A stretch of 64,000 bases of DNA from Cutaneotrichosporon cavernicola (GCF_030864355.1 NC_083393.1:310001-374000), one strand, 5' to 3'; counted from the stretch's first letter, positions 1 to 11,661 are shown. Translations and numbers: made by a program. The notes: generated by a model from the letters alone, not told the origin.

Positions 1-1207
1 TCGTTTCCACAGGCGGACCGTGCGGTCCCAGGATCCTGACACAAACTCCTCTCCTGTAGGACCTAAATTGTTAATACCAATCTTGGAAGCCAAGACCCTA
101 AGGAAAGACTCACTCCAGTCACAACCCATGACTCCACCAACGTGACCCTTGTAAATTTGGGTCGGCGATTCGAGGTTGCGAATGTCGAACGTGTACAAGT
201 TGTGGTCCTCGGATGCGAGGAGCATGACGGTTGGAAGGGTGGGGCACCACGAAAGGGCATTTGAGCGCATGTTCATCATGATTCGGCGCTCAGCCTTGCC
301 GGTACGGATGTCGTACAGGCACATTGTGCGGTCGGTTCCCACGGACGCGAGCACGCTCGTCTCGCTCTGGTTGAAGCGCACAGAGGTGACCGTCTCCACC
401 GACGAGCCGAATTGCAGGGTCGAAAGCGGGCTGGAGCGGTTCTCGTCCCAGACTTGCACCGTACTCGACGCCGTCGCGAACATGGCGTCGCTGCGGTGGT
501 GGTCGATCCCGTTGAAGCCGTTCTTGGACGTGTAAATCATGCTGGGTTCGAGGTTGAGGCCAAAGGTATTCCTCTTATCCTCGTCCATTGCGAGGTCGTC
601 GTCGTCGTCGTCCTCTCCCACCGCGCCAGCACTGTCCAGCACCTCGTCACCACCCTCGTCGTCGTCAACCTTGAGGCCCGGCGCAAATGCCGACGAGCGC
701 CAGATCTTGATCGTGCCATCGAGCTTTCCGCAGGTCACAATCCCACGCTTGCCGTCGCGTGCCTCCGAGGTCCAGCACACTCCGCCGACCATGCCCTTGT
801 GGGCGTCGATCTTGAGGAGCGATCGGCGTTGGGATAGCGAATGCACAATGACCTCGCCGTCACCACCACCGGCAGCAACAACAGAGACGCGACGAGGGTC
901 CTTCCCCAGACAGTAGGCACCATCCTGGTGACCCCCGAGAGAAGCAACGAAGGGCTTGGCGAACATGCGGTCCATCTTGGCAGCGGTGATAGCGCGCTGG
1001 TACTCGCGAGGCTTGGCAAACGGATGCAAGTGGGGAGCGAGGTTGCGCTGCAGCGGGTGAGGGGCAGAGGCGCTGAGGGTCAGCGGTCAAGATATCAGAC
1101 ACTCACGAAGAAGGCAGATGGTCGTCGAGCGACCGGGAAATCATCTTGATCTTCTGCGGAACGTTAACGTGGTTCACAGCAGAACACATCAAGACACGTA
1201 CGACCAT
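1..1207 (-). CDS. SOF1: Sof1 / DCAF13, WD40 protein of the SSU processome (3' truncated by window edge)
   Basis: WD40-repeat protein of the U3 snoRNP/SSU processome, needed in the nucleolus for 18S rRNA maturation. The N-terminus reads MVKIKMISRSLDD after splicing, which matches the MKIK...RS...D start of yeast Sof1 and human DCAF13. It is followed by a HPF..REY..A..A.K..RMFAKPF block and by WD repeats (for example DGTIKIW, GVMGCDWSPTGEEFVSGSWDRTVRLW-like). Exons read leftward: 1207-1202, 1153-1107, 1072-114, 62 to the window edge. Introns are 48, 34 and 51 nt, all GT-AG, and the second has CTGAC just before the AG. The first exon is only ATG GTC. A DDDDDD acidic stretch lies between repeats. 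About 358 codons are visible; the family is about 450-470 aa, so the C-terminus lies beyond base 1. Identity is firm; the short second intron was placed by conservation. Confidence 0.93.
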
Positions 1208-1576
1208 GTTGGGCGAATTGTCTTGCTTTGAAGCAGCTGGCCCAGGTGTGCAAAGATGCGCTTGAGTTGTTGATATTAGGCCGTTGCAATACTGGGTGAG
1301 ATGCGAAGCTGCGACTAACTTGCCTCGAGCCAAAATCAATTGTGGAAGCTTGCCACCCCACGTGCGACGTATTCTATCCCCCCCTTTACACACCCTCCTT
1401 TCTGCCTCACTCAGAGTTGAGAGAGCAAGGCCCGATGCCACAGCCATGATTACCCGATTACGAAGACATGCATGGACAATAATCGTTGCCCCTATGCTAA
1501 CAACATGTAACAGATCTACTGGAATGCTTGAGTTCATGACGGAAGAGCAAGAGGACCAGGGTTGGCAGATCAGGAA
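1208..1576. other. Intergenic, SOF1 upstream region
   Basis: This stretch lies between the SOF1 start codon and the 3' end of the neighbouring minus-strand gene, so it must hold the SOF1 promoter and leader plus the neighbour's terminator. Short open frames occur on both strands, but none has a recognisable motif. I see no clear element in it. Confidence 0.5.
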
Positions 1577-3160
1577 CTAGTCCTCCATCATGAGCCACTC
1601 GCGACTGCCAACCTTGATCTTCGGGTTGCCGTTCTCGTCCTCCTCATCTTCGTCCTCGTCGTCCTCTACCTTCTTCTTGCTCTTGGGAGGCGGCGGCGGA
1701 AGTGCTTTGACGCCAGGGCCTATGGAGCCATGTAGTGGGACGATGTTGATGCGCTTCGACATGCCCGTTCGCCTCGCGCCCGGGAACTTGGCCAGAACCC
1801 CTGCAAGATCATTGCGTGCTGTGTGTTAGCATACGATCAAGACCCCAGCAGGCAAAGAGCACCTTGAACCCAAGGTTGGCTATGCCGTCGTCATCACCGA
1901 ACTCACGCGTGCGCCATCGCCCTCCACCAGGTGTTGAAGACGAGGCTGGTGGAGTGCTGTGGGCAGGTCGCAGGACTCGGGCGAACTGAGGCGTAACCGC
2001 CGTCGTGGGGCTTGAAGAATCTTTGCCCAGTGCACCAGGCGAAGATCGGACTGGGGAGCCGGGGTTGATTTTGCCGGGAGAGAAATGTTCGGTTGCAGAC
2101 AGTGGCTCCACAGATGATATCACGGAACCCGTCATGGACGACTTGGAGCATTCCGCAGTCGCTTCCGACGCACCATCACATACCTCTGGAGCAGCATCGC
2201 CTGAGGGCGTCGTCGTGGATCCTGCCGCAGTGGGCGCCTCGGATACACGCGGAGCGACGTCACGCAAGTCATGCTCAGAACATGATGAGGTAGGGACTGG
2301 TGGAACAGTCTCATCTGGGTCATTACGTGGCGGCTGTGACGTTGAACGTGTCGTGGGTTGGGACGTGCCAGTCTTTGAGACCTTAGCCTTCTTCGCTCTG
2401 CGTTTCGGAGGAGGTGCTGTAGGTAGGGGTGGGGTTTCCTCAAAGGCCTCTGTGATAGCGTCCGCAGCCGCTTGCTTCGCCTTGCGCCCTACCCGCTTCC
2501 GCTTAGTTTCAACCATGTCGACCGTCTTCTCCTTAACGTTTCGCTCGCATGCGGAAGAGCGTGGGAAGCTGTTGGTGCAGCTGGAATTGGCGTCTCCAGA
2601 TCCCGTTGCGACACTCCCAGATGCGCCACTGCTGGGGCTCAACAATGTGTCATCGGCTGCGATCACTCTACCGCCGACGATCGGAGCAAACGCAAAACTG
2701 TAATCTTGTGGGATATCGCCGGCTGAACTGTAGCGGATATCGTGGTACTCTGAGGGTTCCGAAGGGTCAAGAGCGTCGATCGGATCAGGCGAATGTTGCT
2801 GGAGAGTGGGACGAGCGGGAACCACAAGCTTGAACTGCGCCTTGGGAAAGTTTGGAGGGCGTGGTGAACGGTTGCTCTCCTCGGGGTCTGGCGATAGCAC
2901 GTATGACGACCGTCTGGGACCTGGGCGGTGAGGTGTCAACGGCGTGTCACCCGTCGACACTGCTGTAGGTGTTAGTCTCACATCGCATTCTCTTCGGATG
3001 GCTTGCACTCACGATTAACTGGCCGCAGCTCCATGTCGCGAGAGTCGTCAGAGGGAGCGCTAGAGAGGGTATACGGTGGAAGAGCTGCAAATGTCCTCGC
3101 CTGCTGGGTGGAGAGCTGGAGGACGCGCTGAAACTCTGCTTCTTCTCGGCGGCGGGACAT
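1577..3160 (-). CDS. Unrecognised 475-aa low-complexity protein
   Basis: I do not recognise this protein. The model is three exons, 3160-3013, 2962-1907 and 1800-1577, with introns of 50 and 106 nt, giving 475 aa. The N-terminus (MSRRREEAEFQRVLQLS) is probably helical. The middle is Ser/Thr/Pro-rich with basic patches such as KRKRVGRKAK and PPKRRAKKAK that look like nuclear localisation signals. The C-terminus has a more ordered segment (VLAKFPGARRTGMSKRINIVPLHG), then PPPPPPKSKKK, an acidic DDEDEDEEDE run and a terminal SREWLMMED. The last intron has two possible donors, GTGCTC at 1862 and GTGAGT at 1906; only the one at 1906 keeps the C-terminal frame. A chromatin or nuclear role is a guess from composition alone. 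Confidence 0.7.
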
Positions 3161-6126
3161 GAGGCGGAACGCGACAAGGCAACCCTGCCACAGAACGGGG
3201 CAGTGCGGGGAAGGTTGCTGTGGAGAGAGAGAGGTGGCGACACGATGGACTCAACCGCGTGTCGGTGAGGGATACCCGGACAAAGTATTTGTGTGGGGAG
3301 TGGCGAGGAACGTCCGGGCGGAATGCGGGTGTTGAGGATATAGAGAAAGGTGGGGAGCAAGATGGAGAGATGATGAGTGCCGAGCTTTGATCGAGGAATG
3401 GAGTCGAGGTTGACTAAACTTAGGTGAGTTATTACAAGAGTACCCGTGTATTGACCGTGTACCTGAGAGGTTAGCTTTGCGTTGTTGACACAACCCAACC
3501 CAAAGCCCAAGCTTGGCCAAGTGCAAGGGTTTGATTCCGTTATGGCATTGCCATCTGGAATGAGGTAACGCTTCGCTTAAGAGTAGGAGCTTCAGGGCAT
3601 ATCCGCATGTACGCATATCCGCATATCCGCATATCCGTGTATCCGCCTTGCAGATCCCAGTCAATAGCTAAACAGGGCTGGGTTCCATGATCAGTGACGA
3701 TCAATCCTGATTTCATTACGTCACCAGCATTGGTCTTTAACACCGCACAGCGTTCCTTGTTCCACGTGTCACTCAAAACTTTGTCCAGGTCACGATCCGC
3801 TCAATCCTCACCGCCCGCCAAGGCCGCCAAGCCGCCAATGTGAGCCAATTTGCAGCATCGCATGCCAAACATATCCCCCGAACCCCAGAATTCGTAGAGT
3901 AATGTTTTAATCTTTCCAAGAGATCGTAGTGATAGTTAAGTTTTTATTGGGAAGGAGGAGAAGAATGCAACTAGTGCCTGATCGTCCGAACGCTCATCAG
4001 GAAGGCGGGGGATCTTTGGGAGGAGTGACGTAAGCCACCTGATGGTCTGATCTAATGGGACTAATTGTTGATGGATATTAATACTTTCCTCAAATACTCA
4101 GGTACAGGAATTACGGACTTATGCTATTGATTCTAGTACTGTTCAGGTTCCTTTGTTAAAAGGGGGTGGTCCAATTTTTCTCTTTGGGAATATTGACGAG
4201 TTTGCAACTCGGCGAACCAAGTTTGCCACCCACACGTCTGTCAAAACCCTGATCATCCAGGGATGGCGCTCCACAATTCCTGAAGGTCTGAGGCATGTGG
4301 ACTGTTCGTGCCTAGACCGCTCCACTCCCATCTCTCTCGTTTCTCTTTTCACTAACATCTTTCACTCTGGCACACTGACAATGGCGCCCTTCAGTCACTT
4401 TTTCGAGTTCCCTGGGCCCACATCTCCCTCCCATCCCCCCTTTACGCGGAATGACACGTTGCAATCCTTAGCGCGCGACCGCGTTCAGACTCTCACCCCC
4501 ATCCATCAGTGCTCTGCGACTACTAAGGGGTGCGACTCCCCACTCCTCAGTATACCAATGACACTAAAACATTGATGCATGACCATGATGCAGTGGTCCG
4601 AAGCTGGAGCAGCTGCCAAATGTGGCCCATGTGATGACTCGTACCTCGATCAGATACTAGGTTCTGCGGTCCCGATGGCCTATACAGCGATTGCTGCGGA
4701 ACTCTTGTCGATGACCATGAAAACCGCAACGTACACGATGGGCGTGACACGATTGATCGACAGTCGGGTAGACCGCCTCTCAATCATGGAATCGGAATAT
4801 GGCGCATCCGGGGGGTATGGGCCGGTGACTTGGTGCGACATTCGCTGAGACAGAGGCGCTGTTCCAAGCATTCCGCGAGCTAACCGCCTTAGGTCCACTG
4901 CTTGAGAGTTTATAGCAACCCGTGTAACCCGTGATATCCGTGCACGCAAACGAGCGTCGTACGTCAATTTGGCTGGGTGACTGGTAGGCAGGCAAAGCGG
5001 GATTGTTGACATGCACGAGGGTACGGGTGGGGCCAGGCCGACTTTACCGACCTCTCCAGGCCTGTTTGCTCCACTGGGTTGGGGCATGCAATCCTCGGGC
5101 TGTTCCTGAGATAATGACTCCGCCGCCCGGACATCAGCCGCTTTCAGTCCCTATGCTCCTAATCAGCCGCGGAACGCGACGTAGGAGATGCAAGGACAAT
5201 GCATAACCACTGAAGGCATGGAGTATCACAACCAAACCTCTCTCTTCTCTTGGCAACCTCATGAGACTCACCGATATCCCCTTTAAAAACCAGACTCGAT
5301 ACGGACATCAAGTTTTATCATCAAACGCCTCTAACGAGGTTTCAGTTATTAACCACCCACATCACAAACCCTTCAAAGCCCCCACCATTCCCTCACACTC
5401 TCCTAGCCCACTACCTTCTACCCGAGGGACTCCTCCAATCAATAGTCAACAATCCTCCGGAGCGCCCGAGCGTCCCCACTATTAGGCCCATCACACCAAC
5501 CGCATCACACACCCGCACGCACGCACGCACGCACACACATCTACACATCGCTCATCACTCATCACTCATCGCTCATCGTTCAACCCTCAACCCACACCCC
5601 TTCAACCTTTCAACCTTGGTCCAACCAACCGGACCATCACCGTTGATCTCAATCTCAACCACAACGCAAATCATCATCTCTCCATTTTCAATCCCTGCTT
5701 CATCCATCCCCATATTATCAAGCTCAAGCTTCTTCTTCTTCCAACCTTTACACAAACCCTTCAACGGAGGACCCGACCCCCGACTCTCGTCACAACACAG
5801 CACCACCATCCAACACAAAACACCCACCTCACTCTTCTACACAAACCGGCCCCCCTACTCCCTCCATCACCATATCGTCCATCACCGCCACCCGTCCAGT
5901 TCATCACTTTCACCCTCTACCTCTACCAAGCATCGCCACCATTACCGCCACTCTGTCTCCCCTTCCGCTTCGGCACTCGCCGTACTCGCGCGACGCGGGT
6001 TCACGGTCCTCCAGATCGCCACCCAGCGCCAGTCGCAACAGCCGCTCACTGTCTGCCTCGTCGTCGGACCACGCAGACACCGTCTCCGACATTGTCGTCC
6101 CGCTGTCGCCGGAGGGCAGGTCGAGC
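3161..6126. other. Intergenic with CT/CA-rich leader (about 5.26-6.13 kb)
   Basis: About 3 kb without a supported gene. The left end is the upstream region of the minus-strand gene at 1577-3160. Short open frames exist at 4153-4575 (plus), 4579-4848 (plus) and 4680-5087 (minus), but none shows a conserved-looking domain. From about 5490 to 6000 the plus strand is strongly C/T and C/A rich (CACGCACGCACG, CATCACTCATCACTCATCG), which is typical of basidiomycete promoters and 5' leaders, and it leads into the gene at 6127. There is no ATG on the plus strand between 5264 and 6126. Confidence 0.5.
3597..3647. repeat. Short tandem repeat, GCATATCC-type octamer
   Basis: About six copies of an 8-nt unit (GCATATCC with variants GCATGTAC and GTGTATCC) lie head to tail in the intergenic region upstream of the gene at 1577-3160. 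It looks like a small minisatellite; no function can be read from it. Confidence 0.75.
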
Positions 6127-6777
6127 ATGACCACGGCCTCGCGTGTCTCGTCAGCTCGCACCTCGCCTCGCTCCCAACGAGGGGTCGGGTCTCTTCCGTC
6201 GCGTCGTAAGATGGGTCATGGCGAGCGCGAGGGCCAACAACAGCAGCAGCGGCCAATGGCGAATGGCCATTCGCCCACGACCGGCCTGTCACCTAGTCTC
6301 CACGCAAACGTCGTTCACATCAACGGCTATCGGTTGAACCCTGCTGTCGCGGCAGTGCTTGGACACTTTTCCGAAGTCCGCTACGAGCTTCACCACGCCG
6401 AATCGCAGGAGAACAAGGCGGCCATCATCACCAAGTTCCTGGACACTCTCCCTCCATCTCTCGGGCAGGCTGCACGCCATCATGTCATGCGCCAGCTCTC
6501 GCATGGCGTTTCTGTTAACATTGACGACTTGGTAAACTATCTCGCAAAGCTTGAAATGGCATCCGCTCTGGCAACGCCTCGGCAATCGCCGACGCCCAAC
6601 AATTCCAAGTCCCTCAAACTCTCTCCCTCCAAACGGCACATGCCGCCAATATCCGCAGAGCGCGAGTCGTCCGACTACATTGATTTTGCACCGTCACGGC
6701 CCAATGTCAGCAACCTCCTGCTCGACGACGATGCCAAGGCCATCCGCGCCAACGGCGACATGTCGCCGACTCAGTAA
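6127..6777 (+). CDS. Unrecognised 216-aa protein with one ordered helical segment
   Basis: I do not recognise the family. It is a single exon from ATG 6127 to TAA 6777, 216 aa. The first 60 residues are Ser/Arg/Gln-rich (QQQQQ around residue 40). Residues of about 62-145 look like a folded helical domain containing HINGYRLNPAVAAVLGHF, FLDTLPPSLGQAARHHVMRQ and DDLVNYLAKLEMA. The tail is Ser/Pro-rich and may be phosphorylated (TPRQSPTPN, KLSPSK). ATG 6127 is the first plus-strand ATG after 5261, so it is the default start. However, the same frame is open back to 5647, and 6000-6126 reads like coding sequence (SASRNSRSLSASSSDHADTV), so the true N-terminus may be longer through a non-AUG start or an unseen exon. 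The function is unknown. Confidence 0.7.
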   Translation: MTTASRVSSARTSPRSQRGVGSLPSRRKMGHGEREGQQQQQRPMANGHSPTTGLSPSLHANVVHINGYRLNPAVAAVLGHFSEVRYELHHAESQENKAAIITKFLDTLPPSLGQAARHHVMRQLSHGVSVNIDDLVNYLAKLEMASALATPRQSPTPNNSKSLKLSPSKRHMPPISAERESSDYIDFAPSRPNVSNLLLDDDAKAIRANGDMSPTQ

Positions 6778-7746
6778 TTGCGCGCGCTATTTGAGACCCG
6801 ATCGCCCGGCGGCGCCCTTCCCGCCTTGCCCATCCAACCCACCCACCGCCGGACTCCCTCACCCACTCCAATGGTTCCACCGACCTTCCTTCCCTCTCCC
6901 CTATGTATCACTTAGTAGATTCCCCCCCTCATCCCGTGACAATTGTTGTCCGTAGCGCATATCCTCCAATCCACACATTTGCATAGTAACGCCCATTCCG
7001 CACAATGCATTGCATCAGCCAACATCTATGGTACGCGGTTCCCGTACTCAGGATCCAGAATAGCCTCTCAGCCACCTTCTGCGATGGCGCGGAGGCATGT
7101 GGCTTTGCTTCGCTGGACCGGGACGCCAGGAGGAATTTGCAGTCGCTTTTGTTCTCGAGTCGGACCATGTTGACATAGTCGCCCCGGTGGCCGGCGTCCA
7201 TTATAGACCTGTTTCGAGATCCCCGGGTCCCGGGGTCGCCGTCCGCGCGCTCGCCCGCTACGTCCGGTATGACCTTGAGTCCCCTCTGGACATCCGCATG
7301 GTGGACACTATGCCGACCCTTTTCGTGGGTCCGACAATCCGACATTCCGACACCGTTCAAGCGCCACTCTGTCATCGCGCCTCATCGGGCCGAAATCCGT
7401 GTTTTCTTGCATGTCTAAAGACTCTGGCAGGTATACCGTAGCCTTGGACTTGGTCTCTGTCCAACTTTGAAGCTCGGAGGCCGAACACACGGCATCTGGT
7501 TCTGCAGGGCCTGGGTATCTGATCTGTACGAAGGGGGGGGCTGGCACTAGAGGCAAATGGATTTTAGATCGGATATAGAGCGGTGACTGCCCCCTCCCCC
7601 TCCCTGGAATTTCCAAAGTTTTTCCGCAGCTCACCATACCTTGGGATCGCGTGGGAGAGTACCATTTGGCCTTTTGGAAACCCTGTGACTCTCTCCGACT
7701 CGCACTGTGCCTATACTTGTATGGCGTTCTACATGCCAAGCAGAGA

Positions 7747-7793
7747 ACTGGCGCAACGGCGCAACGGCTCAACGGCACAATGGCGCAACGGTT
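7747..7793. repeat. Imperfect 9-nt tandem repeat (GGCGCAACG)
   Basis: Five degenerate head-to-tail copies of a 9-nt unit (GGCGCAACG, GGCTCAACG, GGCACAATG and so on). This is low-complexity intergenic sequence with no visible gene association. Confidence 0.7.
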
Positions 7794-8600
7794 AGCCCTG
7801 CCTACATTGTAATATGCTTGCAAGCTGCAAAAGATTATCCGGACCTTGATCTCTTGTCGACCCCCGTCGATCCGTCAAGCCAAGCCCCGTGTCCCTCGTC
7901 AATCCAACCCACGTCGCCATTCCGCCCTACTCTTCCATGCGCTTGAGCGCTCAACCTTGCTCAACCTGCCCAGCACAACATTCCTGTGTCGTCCGCAAAC
8001 GAGCCACACGAGCCAGACGAGAAAATCTGGATTGTGCGAGATGGGAACAGAGTTGGCAGTCTGAATAAGAATCTCAAGTGGGATGATGAAGAGATTGGCT
8101 GTTATCCCAAGTCTTTGAAAGGGTGCCACTCTCCGACCTGGGAGTTTGAGAGGCATGGAGGCATGCGAGCAAGGACCATCAACAGAGGAGAATGCGCACG
8201 TGTCTAAAAGATGTGCACTGGTAAATTGGGGAATGTGTGGCCCAACCGTTTCTGGCACCTAACAGTCCCTGACGCCGCAAGGTGGAACGGTTTGGCGAGG
8301 GTACCGAGGGGGGTTGTGAGGTTTGCCAGAGAACAGAGGCGGCACCGTAGTACCAAAGCACCAAAACACGGAGCATGCAAGTGTCCACCAGCTTGCAGGG
8401 CCTACAACGTAACCAGTGCCGGAGTACGAGTGAGTCTTTGTTTGGAGCGGGAAGTGTCAGGTTCATCAACATAACAAGTAACCATGTCAAGGCAAGGCAA
8501 GGGTGGGGGAGCATAATGGACCCGGATTGGGTTGATAGTTGGGTAGCAGTTTACGTGCGTAAGTGACCGTGAAGGGGATTGTTGATGATTGGACGTCATG

Positions 8601-8713
8601 TGTATTGTATTGTACTGTATTGTATTGTATTGTATTGTATTGTATTGTATTGTATTGTATTGTATTGTATTGTATTGTATTGTATTGTATTGTATTGTAT
8701 TGTACTGTATTGA
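8601..8713. repeat. TGTAT pentanucleotide microsatellite, about 22 units
   Basis: Nearly perfect array of TGTAT (ATACA on the other strand) over 113 bp. TGTAC variant units sit near each end, at 8611 and 8701. It is the longest simple repeat in the window and lies about 500 bp upstream of the kinase gene's start. It creates spurious open frames (YCIVL and QYNTI repeats) in all phases. Length polymorphism between strains is likely. Confidence 0.97.
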
Positions 8714-9215
8714 TTATTGGAGAGCTGGAGAGATGGACACGGTGCTGTGTTTGGAGACGCAATCGATATGAAACGCAGTCTGAAGCATGCGTAACCAACC
8801 CATACAACAGCCAAGCCAATACCACGCGGTCAAGCTACGCATCCCATGGATCACCTGAATCCAATCATCCCCTCGTGACCCATGTACTTTTCGTTTGTTC
8901 ATGTCTCCTTTGACGTTCCTTTACATCTCACGGTACCCGTCACTTTGTATCTGATACTCTTGGTACATACGGCATGATATCAGGCAAATGCTTGGCACGC
9001 ACAATAAGTTACATCACACTGATTTCACCCTTCCCACCCCCTTTGACCCCCAATACATACAGTACAGTCGACGTCGTCTCTATCAACCTAATCCAACCCG
9101 ATCAACCCATTCATCGTCACCTTCACCCCTCCCACCACCCTCGCGTCTCACACCAAACCAACTGACAATCAACCCTTCCTCCCATCTCATCTTTCAACAT
9201 CACTCCATCAACACA

Positions 9216-11661
9216 ATGACCACCGACGCCGGGCGGGGCATGCTCGACAACGGTTGGTGGTCAAAGTTTACAAGCGACCCAAATGACTATGACCTTGGTG
9301 GTCCAGTAGGTAAGTCGGCATCGGCATCGGCATCGGCATCACCACCAGAGGCAATGCAACTTGAACCCCGAGTTCAGCGGATGCAACCGCTCACACCAGG
9401 CTTTGGAGCATCGTCCACTGTCTACGCTGCAGCCTTCAACGTCCCCAACTCGCCGAAAGGAGAATGGCGCGAGTGCGCCGTCAAGGTCTCGAGTGCGAGC
9501 TCCGACCTCGGACTGTTATCCAAAGAGGCGCGACTCCTGTCCTTGTGCCGTCATCCAAATGTACTCCGGTGAGTTCCCGAGTCGGAGAACCAAGCCAAAC
9601 ATGGTGGCAGCTCTGCAACTCTGCTTGGAAGCATACAACTGACACGCCAGCGTACTTGCGACCTTTACCCTGCCGCCAGATCACGCGCGCGTCGCCATTG
9701 TGACGCCACTCATTCACGGTGGTAGCCTTGCTGGCATTCTCGATTGGCGCGCATGTACGCCATCCAAGCGGCGGCCGGCCGGCGCACATGGATTCGACGA
9801 GGACGAAATCAAGGCCATCACCAAACAAGTGCTCGACGGCTTGGCATACTTACATCAGAATGGCTTCCTGCATGTGAGTTCTCCAGGACGTGACATACTC
9901 AATGCCCCTGTCACGTACTAACGCACGTCCAGCGTGACTTGAAGGCTGGCAACTTTCTCATTCAGCCAGATGGCACAGTCCTCCTAGCCGACTTTGGCGT
10001 CGGCGGCGATATCAATCTCCCCCCGACACAAGCAGAGACTGTTCCGGTGTCTGTCGAGGCCGTGCGGTTCGATCGACCACGAAAGCTGCTCATTCCAACG
10101 AGCTCCGATCCAGCTCCACCAGTGATGATGCGAGAGATCGGCAAGCGCCAAAGCTTCGTTGGGACGGTACGTCGATTGTGATGAGACACGCACGTTGCTA
10201 TTGCTGACAAGCTCCAGCCATGCTGGATGTCGCCCGAAGTCATTCTGGGCCGGCCATACGACGCGAAAGCAGACATATGGAGCCTTGGAGTCACCCTCAT
10301 CGAGCTCGCGAGCGGCTCGCCCCCCATGAGTGGGAAGCCTTCGGATATTCTGTCTGCGACGGCAACCGGAAAGGCGCGGCCTACCCTCGGACCCGGCTTC
10401 AGCAAGCACATGCGTGATTTTGTCGACGTGTGCTTGCAACAAGATCCGACGAAGAGGTAAGTTGTCCCCGCGTGACCAGGCTGACGTTGCCAGGCCGACT
10501 GCTTCGAAACTCGGCGAGCACTCCTGGCTACGAGGTGCGAAGAAGCCATCTTTCCTCGCAGAATCGATTCTTGGAGAACTCCCCACTATCAACCAGCGAC
10601 AGGAGCTGCGTCGCGTCTCCACCATGACGTCGATAGTCAGTGGCGCCCCTTCATGGGACTTTAGTTTCTCAGTCCCACCATCACCGGTTACCCGATTCGC
10701 GTCGCCAAGCGTGGCGTCCTTGACAGCCGTTGCCGGCGGCGCTGCCGGATCGCCAACCATGGAGATCCCTCCATCACTTTCCTTCCGATCCCGCTCCCAA
10801 TCTCGCGCTAGCTCTCGTGGCCCAAGCTCGCCGAGGATCAGCCTGAACCAGTGGGCTGAGCGAACCTCGTCCGGCTACTTTGAATCGATGCCACCTACCC
10901 CCACGGACGCGTCGTCTGGCTTCGGCTCTGGCTTTGCCAGCGGTATCGTGTGGCCCAGTCCTCGCCGGTCGACAGCGGATCGGCCTCGTTCAGGTGCTGC
11001 CGCGGCGGGACCGACAACAGCCAGAGTCCGCATGGGAAAGAGCTCGTCGTTCCAGAACAGCGACGGGCCTTCGGGACTAGGCTTCCCTGTCTACGGGAGC
11101 AGCAACCCCCTCGGTGCGGCGGGCCGTCAAGTCTCCGAGTCGCCGTTACGGCTCACGACGACTCTCGAGCCCGAAGACTCGTCTGCGTGCTCGGACATTT
11201 CGGACCCAGCCCCAACACCCTCCGCGAGCGCAAGCACGTCGTCGCACGCGACCGCCCACTCCCTCTCCACTCCACAGCACGGGTCGCCCGAATTAGGCGA
11301 TAGAATCTCCATCACAGACCACGACGACGCGGTACACATATCGGCGCGTGGTCGGCGGCCAAGCGATCGCAAGGCCGAGCGACCCAAATTGCTCCCAATC
11401 AGCCACCCGTTCGTGCTCGAGACGCCGCTATCACGCGAGCGCACAATCGCATCGGACATGGCGAGGAGCGTGTCCAGCAGCAACGGGGCGAGCGGGAGCG
11501 GCACTCCGATGTCGCGTAGCCAGTCCAAGGGAGAGAAACATGGCTGGCTCCATTTCAAGCATGACCGCAAGGACATGCCGAAAGACAAGGACAAGGACGT
11601 CAAGGAGCACTCGTTCCTCGGCTCGCTGATGGCTCGTAGATCGAGCAAGAAGGCCGTGTAG
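9216..11661 (+). CDS. FRAY/OSR1-SPAK-like STE20-family Ser/Thr protein kinase
   Basis: Protein kinase of the STE20 group, closest in appearance to the FRAY (OSR1/SPAK) subfamily. Exons are 9216-9568, 9651-9873, 9933-10166, 10218-10456 and 10494-11661 (738 aa; introns 82, 59, 51 and 37 nt). Visible motifs are the P-loop GFGASSTV (about residues 62-69), catalytic Lys90 in CAVKV, HRDLKAGNFL (192-201, split by an intron), DFG (212-214), FVGTPCWMSPE (to 277) and DIWSLG. The activation segment carries an insertion of about 35 residues. The C-terminal 390 residues are Ser/Pro-rich with a basic KKAV end. A GTAAGT at 9309, followed 39 nt later by CCACCAG, could be an in-frame optional intron removing an SASASAS tract. 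Substrates cannot be read from the sequence; animal relatives respond to osmotic stress. Confidence 0.88.

Larger units (their letters stand above)
6778..9215. other. Intergenic, 2.4 kb, contains two tandem repeats
   Basis: No supported gene. Open frames on both strands (6929-7375 minus, 7308-7823 minus, 7899-8258 minus, and others) lack ATG-supported, family-like or splice-consistent structure. The region holds an imperfect GGCGCAACG array near 7.75 kb and a 113-bp TGTAT microsatellite at 8.6 kb. The right end (about 9.0-9.2 kb) is C/T-rich and is the likely promoter and leader of the kinase gene. Confidence 0.5.

Noticed and set aside
4381..4575. 64-codon frame starting MAPFSHFFEF
   Set aside because: It has an ATG after CACTGACA, but no domain, no splice partner and low-complexity Ser/Pro content.
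8563..8913. Repetitive YCIVL / QYNTI proteins around 8.6 kb
   Set aside because: Pure translation of the TGTAT microsatellite, open in several frames on both strands.
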